Below, piece by piece: positions 7,110 to 9,593 of a stretch of 9,593 bases of DNA. The position numbers were made by a program, and so were the translations under genes. The notes below the pieces were generated by a model, which did no database searches, was not told where the DNA came from, and was given only the letters and a program-made list of their open reading frames with translations. Within the stretch, counting starts at the first letter, position 1. Each line of letters opens with the position of its first letter. Source of the stretch: Pyrinomonadaceae bacterium (GTDB lineage Bacteria > Acidobacteriota > Blastocatellia > Pyrinomonadales > Pyrinomonadaceae); the NCBI GenBank assembly GCA_025929655.1, contig JAICPV010000053.1, positions 1 through 9,593 of the forward strand, written 5' to 3'.

Positions 7110-9440
7110 TTAAGGCTTGCTCGTCGTCGTAAGCCTTCCGGACTGTATCAGCCGCTGCCGGACCCGCTCCTGCCATTTCTTTCGCGGGTAATCGGTCTCT
7201 TCAAACTTCGCGAGAAGATCTGTTAACGGCTCCCCTCCCGTCTGGCGCGTTTTGAGATACAACAACGCAACTATGATCGACGAGAATGAAAAAACAAAGA
7301 TCTGCATCGGCAGCCAGAAGATCTGAATAAGCGATTCGAGGAACGTATGTTTCAAACGCCCTCGCATGTCCATGTCTTCGCCCCCACGCGAACGTTTCGA
7401 TCCGCCTATAGACCAGTTCCATCCGCCTGCTTGCTCGACTTTTGATTCTGGAACGTCTGCAGCCGTTGCCGTCGAATCTTTAGGCTGCTCTACAACGGTT
7501 TTATTCGACTGTTTCTCGGCTGGATCGAACGCCTGAGCGGAAACATTAACGACGTATGCGATCGCACCGGCGATGATCGCAGGAAGCAGGAACATGATCA
7601 GCACAGCACCGGCGGCCGTCATGAACGACCGCCGAACGAGCACGAACGAGCGTCGAAGTGCCTCGAAAACGCCTACGTTCTCCAACATTACGACCGGCGA
7701 GACGAGGACGAACGCCGTGTAAGAACCAAAAAAACCGATCAGGGCAAGCAGCAATCCGCCAATTACGGCGCCTATAACGACGGGTCCCCACGACCCCGTG
7801 AATGGATACGTGATCAGCATTAACAGCCCAAATACGACGCCGCCGATCAACCCGCCAATAGAAGAAATGATAAACGGCAACACCGCGGTCAGAAATCCGG
7901 TCGCGGCCAGGCGTTTCCATTTCTTTCGCGCCTCGGCTATCGACGGGCGGAGTCTGATCGGCCTCAAAGGCACCGCCATGTACTGTGTGACGATCCATGA
8001 GATCGTCGCAACGATCAGGCTGGTGCAGAAAGCGCTGGCTACAGAGAGAGAGATGCCGCTGAAGGTCAATCCGGCAGATGCGACTGATTCATCTATCAGC
8101 CCGCTAACGCGCATGAACGAAAATGCGATCAAAACAAGCGTAAGCACGACCATCGGCAACGAAAAAAATGTTGCCAGAAAAAGATATTTCCCGAGCCGCT
8201 CGCTGTAAATAACAAACGCGCGACGGAGCAAACCAAAGATCCCTTCAGAGCGTGACCGCAGCTCGCTAGCCAACGCCTCAGCGGTCTGCGGGCGCTTCTC
8301 CGGATCCTTCGAGAGCGCGGACGCGATCACCCGCTTCATTTTCTTGCGGACTTTCTTGGCCTTCAAAGTCGGAGGCGGAAGCAGCTTGTGTGCTTCCATC
8401 ACCTTTGAAAAATCGCCTTTGAACGGCGTCTCACCTGAGAGCATCTGGTACGCGATAACGCCCAGGCTGTAGATATCCGATCGCGGGTCGAGCTTTCGCC
8501 CGCTGCATTGCTCCGGCGACATGTAAAGCGGTGTTCCAAGCACGGCACCGACCTTGGTGAGGTCCTTTGTCGCAAGATCGATGTCCGAACGATCGTCCGT
8601 CCCTGCCTGCGAATCGCTTTTCCCCGTACTGTCAGGAACTGATATTAGTTTGGTCCCTACCGAATCCTGATCAGTTTGCGAACCGTTTGTGTCCTGAAAG
8701 ATCGCGGTATTCGCTTCTGAAGCCACTTCGTTTTTGGGAGCGATCGCAACGGTAGAAGCATCCGTAATTCCGGCCAATGTAGCCGCTTCCGCTAGCATCG
8801 TCGGAGAAATACTTTCGTGGATCGCGGTGTCGTCGACGCCGCCGAATGTCGCGTTTGCAGAACTCGAAAGAGTCGGTGTCGCGGAGACGCGGATTTCATG
8901 CTCGCCCGTATCGACGGGCTGAACGGCCTCAAGTTTCGCGATACCGAAATCAAGGACCTTGACGGTATAGCCGCCGCGTTGGTTTGGTTCGAGCCAAATG
9001 TTGTCCGGCTTCAAGTCGCGGTGAATGATCCCCTGCTCATGCGCTTCCTGAACGGCGGAACAAACCTGTTCCAGGATGTCGAGCGTCCAACCAACCGGAA
9101 GATTCTGTTCCTCTTCGAGGATCTCCCCGAGCGTGCAGCCGTCGAGGTATTCCATCACGAGGTACGCAACGCGGCCGGAATCGATATCTGTGAAGCCGAA
9201 GTCTGTTACATCAACGACATTCGGATGCCGCAGGCGCCCCGCGGCGCGCGCTTCGCGTCGGAAGCGTTCGACGAATTCCGCGCGTTTCATATACTGCGGA
9301 GAGATCACTTTGACGGCAACCGGACGTTCCGTGCCGATGTGGGTCGCAAGATACACCGTTCCCATACCGCCGCGGCCGAGTTCGCGGTCGATCAGGTATT
9401 TAGAATCCAGTGTCTGGCCTAAGAGGTTCGCGGGATCCAT
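7110..9440 (-). CDS. Membrane-anchored Ser/Thr protein kinase
   Basis: A 776-residue Hanks-type kinase. Residues about 14-395 are the kinase domain: glycine loop GRGGMGTVY, Lys44 in VAVKVIS, Glu63 in the alpha-C helix, catalytic HRDLKPDN (Asp142), DFG (164-166), GTPLYMSPEQ (302-311), DIYSLG and the late KDPEKRP, so all catalytic elements are present. DFG and SPE are about 144 residues apart, against roughly 20-35 normally. The extra segment (about 170-292) is Ser/Thr/Ala/Asp-rich and looks disordered. After the kinase come about six membrane segments (418-442, 458-490, 514-543, 552-586, 608-631, 704-729), with a hydrophilic loop at 632-703 and a basic tail. ENVGVFEALRRSFVLVRRSF resembles the membrane domain seen in glycerophosphodiester phosphodiesterases and related proteins. 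The kinase domain should face the cytoplasm. ATG at 9440 is chosen; a TTG three codons upstream is also possible. Neither has a Shine-Dalgarno. Confidence 0.92.
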   Translation of the reverse strand: MDPANLLGQTLDSKYLIDRELGRGGMGTVYLATHIGTERPVAVKVISPQYMKRAEFVERFRREARAAGRLRHPNVVDVTDFGFTDIDSGRVAYLVMEYLDGCTLGEILEEEQNLPVGWTLDILEQVCSAVQEAHEQGIIHRDLKPDNIWLEPNQRGGYTVKVLDFGIAKLEAVQPVDTGEHEIRVSATPTLSSSANATFGGVDDTAIHESISPTMLAEAATLAGITDASTVAIAPKNEVASEANTAIFQDTNGSQTDQDSVGTKLISVPDSTGKSDSQAGTDDRSDIDLATKDLTKVGAVLGTPLYMSPEQCSGRKLDPRSDIYSLGVIAYQMLSGETPFKGDFSKVMEAHKLLPPPTLKAKKVRKKMKRVIASALSKDPEKRPQTAEALASELRSRSEGIFGLLRRAFVIYSERLGKYLFLATFFSLPMVVLTLVLIAFSFMRVSGLIDESVASAGLTFSGISLSVASAFCTSLIVATISWIVTQYMAVPLRPIRLRPSIAEARKKWKRLAATGFLTAVLPFIISSIGGLIGGVVFGLLMLITYPFTGSWGPVVIGAVIGGLLLALIGFFGSYTAFVLVSPVVMLENVGVFEALRRSFVLVRRSFMTAAGAVLIMFLLPAIIAGAIAYVVNVSAQAFDPAEKQSNKTVVEQPKDSTATAADVPESKVEQAGGWNWSIGGSKRSRGGEDMDMRGRLKHTFLESLIQIFWLPMQIFVFSFSSIIVALLYLKTRQTGGEPLTDLLAKFEETDYPRKKWQERVRQRLIQSGRLTTTSKP

Positions 9441-9593
9441 TTGTGTCAAGATCGAACGAATACTATACGCATCAAGATCCGCCGATGTTCATGCATCACC
9501 ATCCTTGCAGGGCAGCGTCATGGCGGACCGGAAAGGGGATCATGAATTTGAATCGATTTTGCAAAATGAATTATAAATCAATCAGCATCAAAG
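9441..9593 (-). promoter_or_regulatory. Kinase upstream region, truncated by window end
   Basis: This holds two -10-like words on the minus strand: TATAAT (9570-9575), whose -35 box would fall at or beyond the window edge, and TATAGT (9462-9467) with no good -35 box. TCAAGATC is repeated directly at 9446-9453 and 9472-9479, flanking TATAGT. The upstream neighbour gene is not in view. Confidence 0.3.
9446..9496 (-). CDS. Putative leader peptide upstream of the kinase gene
   Basis: A 16-codon ORF (MHEHRRILMRIVFVRS) starts at ATG 9496, five bases after AAGGA (9502-9506), the best Shine-Dalgarno I see in this window. Its TGA ends 5 bases before the kinase ATG, which itself lacks a Shine-Dalgarno, so translation of the kinase could be coupled to it. 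The peptide is basic with a short hydrophobic centre and matches nothing I know. It could be chance, and it would not be transcribed if the TATAGT at 9462-9467 is the real -10 box. Confidence 0.35.
   Translation of the reverse strand: MHEHRRILMRIVFVRS

Noticed and set aside
7102..7176. VWA gene start at ATG 7176 overlapping the kinase gene
   Set aside because: It would place 25 hydrophilic residues before an evident Sec signal peptide and overlap the kinase by 67 bases. GTG at 7101 gives a proper signal peptide and ordinary operon spacing.
8817..9422. 201-codon plus-strand open frame opposite the kinase domain
   Set aside because: It is antisense to conserved kinase motifs, and its sequence looks like the complement of coding DNA with no recognisable domain.
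9444..9449. TTGACA on the minus strand as a -35 promoter box
   Set aside because: It is a perfect match to the consensus, but it lies 3 bases before the kinase ATG, so its -10 would fall inside the coding region, and no -10-like word is found there.

Overview
This window most likely comes from the Acidobacteriota, probably the Blastocatellia/Pyrinomonadales side. The inference rests on a secreted protein with an acidobacterial-type VWFA-related domain, a large membrane-anchored Ser/Thr kinase, a GTP-dependent PEP carboxykinase, moderate GC, and stop-adjacent palindromic repeats. No marker gene is present, so the placement stays an inference. All six genes lie on the minus strand and the window is tightly packed. 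No gap without a gene exceeds about 200 bases, and I see no tRNA, rRNA, CRISPR array or transposase.

In transcription order (from the right end), a Ser/Thr kinase with a very long activation-segment insertion and about six membrane helices is followed after 8 bases by a secreted VWA-domain protein. These two look like one operon. A 16-codon ORF with a good Shine-Dalgarno sequence ends 5 bases before the kinase start codon. A 192-base gap with hairpins and direct repeats then leads to a protein with an unrecognised N-terminal region and a C-terminal plant-type [2Fe-2S] ferredoxin domain. Next comes a palindromic element, an EamA/DMT-family transporter, and a second palindromic element that supplies the last five codons and the stop of that transporter.

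After a 108-base leader comes pckG, which ends in a strong intrinsic terminator. The promoter of a Bax inhibitor-1 family membrane protein abuts that terminator. A truncated third palindrome lies just past the last gene, at the left edge.

The genes do not form one pathway. pckG is central carbon metabolism (gluconeogenesis/anaplerosis). The kinase and VWA protein are a plausible membrane-signalling and envelope pair. The ferredoxin-domain protein and transporter may be co-transcribed but have no evident functional link. I see no clear-cut new system. The best candidates for a second look are the kinase/VWA pair with its leader ORF, the ferredoxin fusion, and the family of palindromes placed at stop codons.
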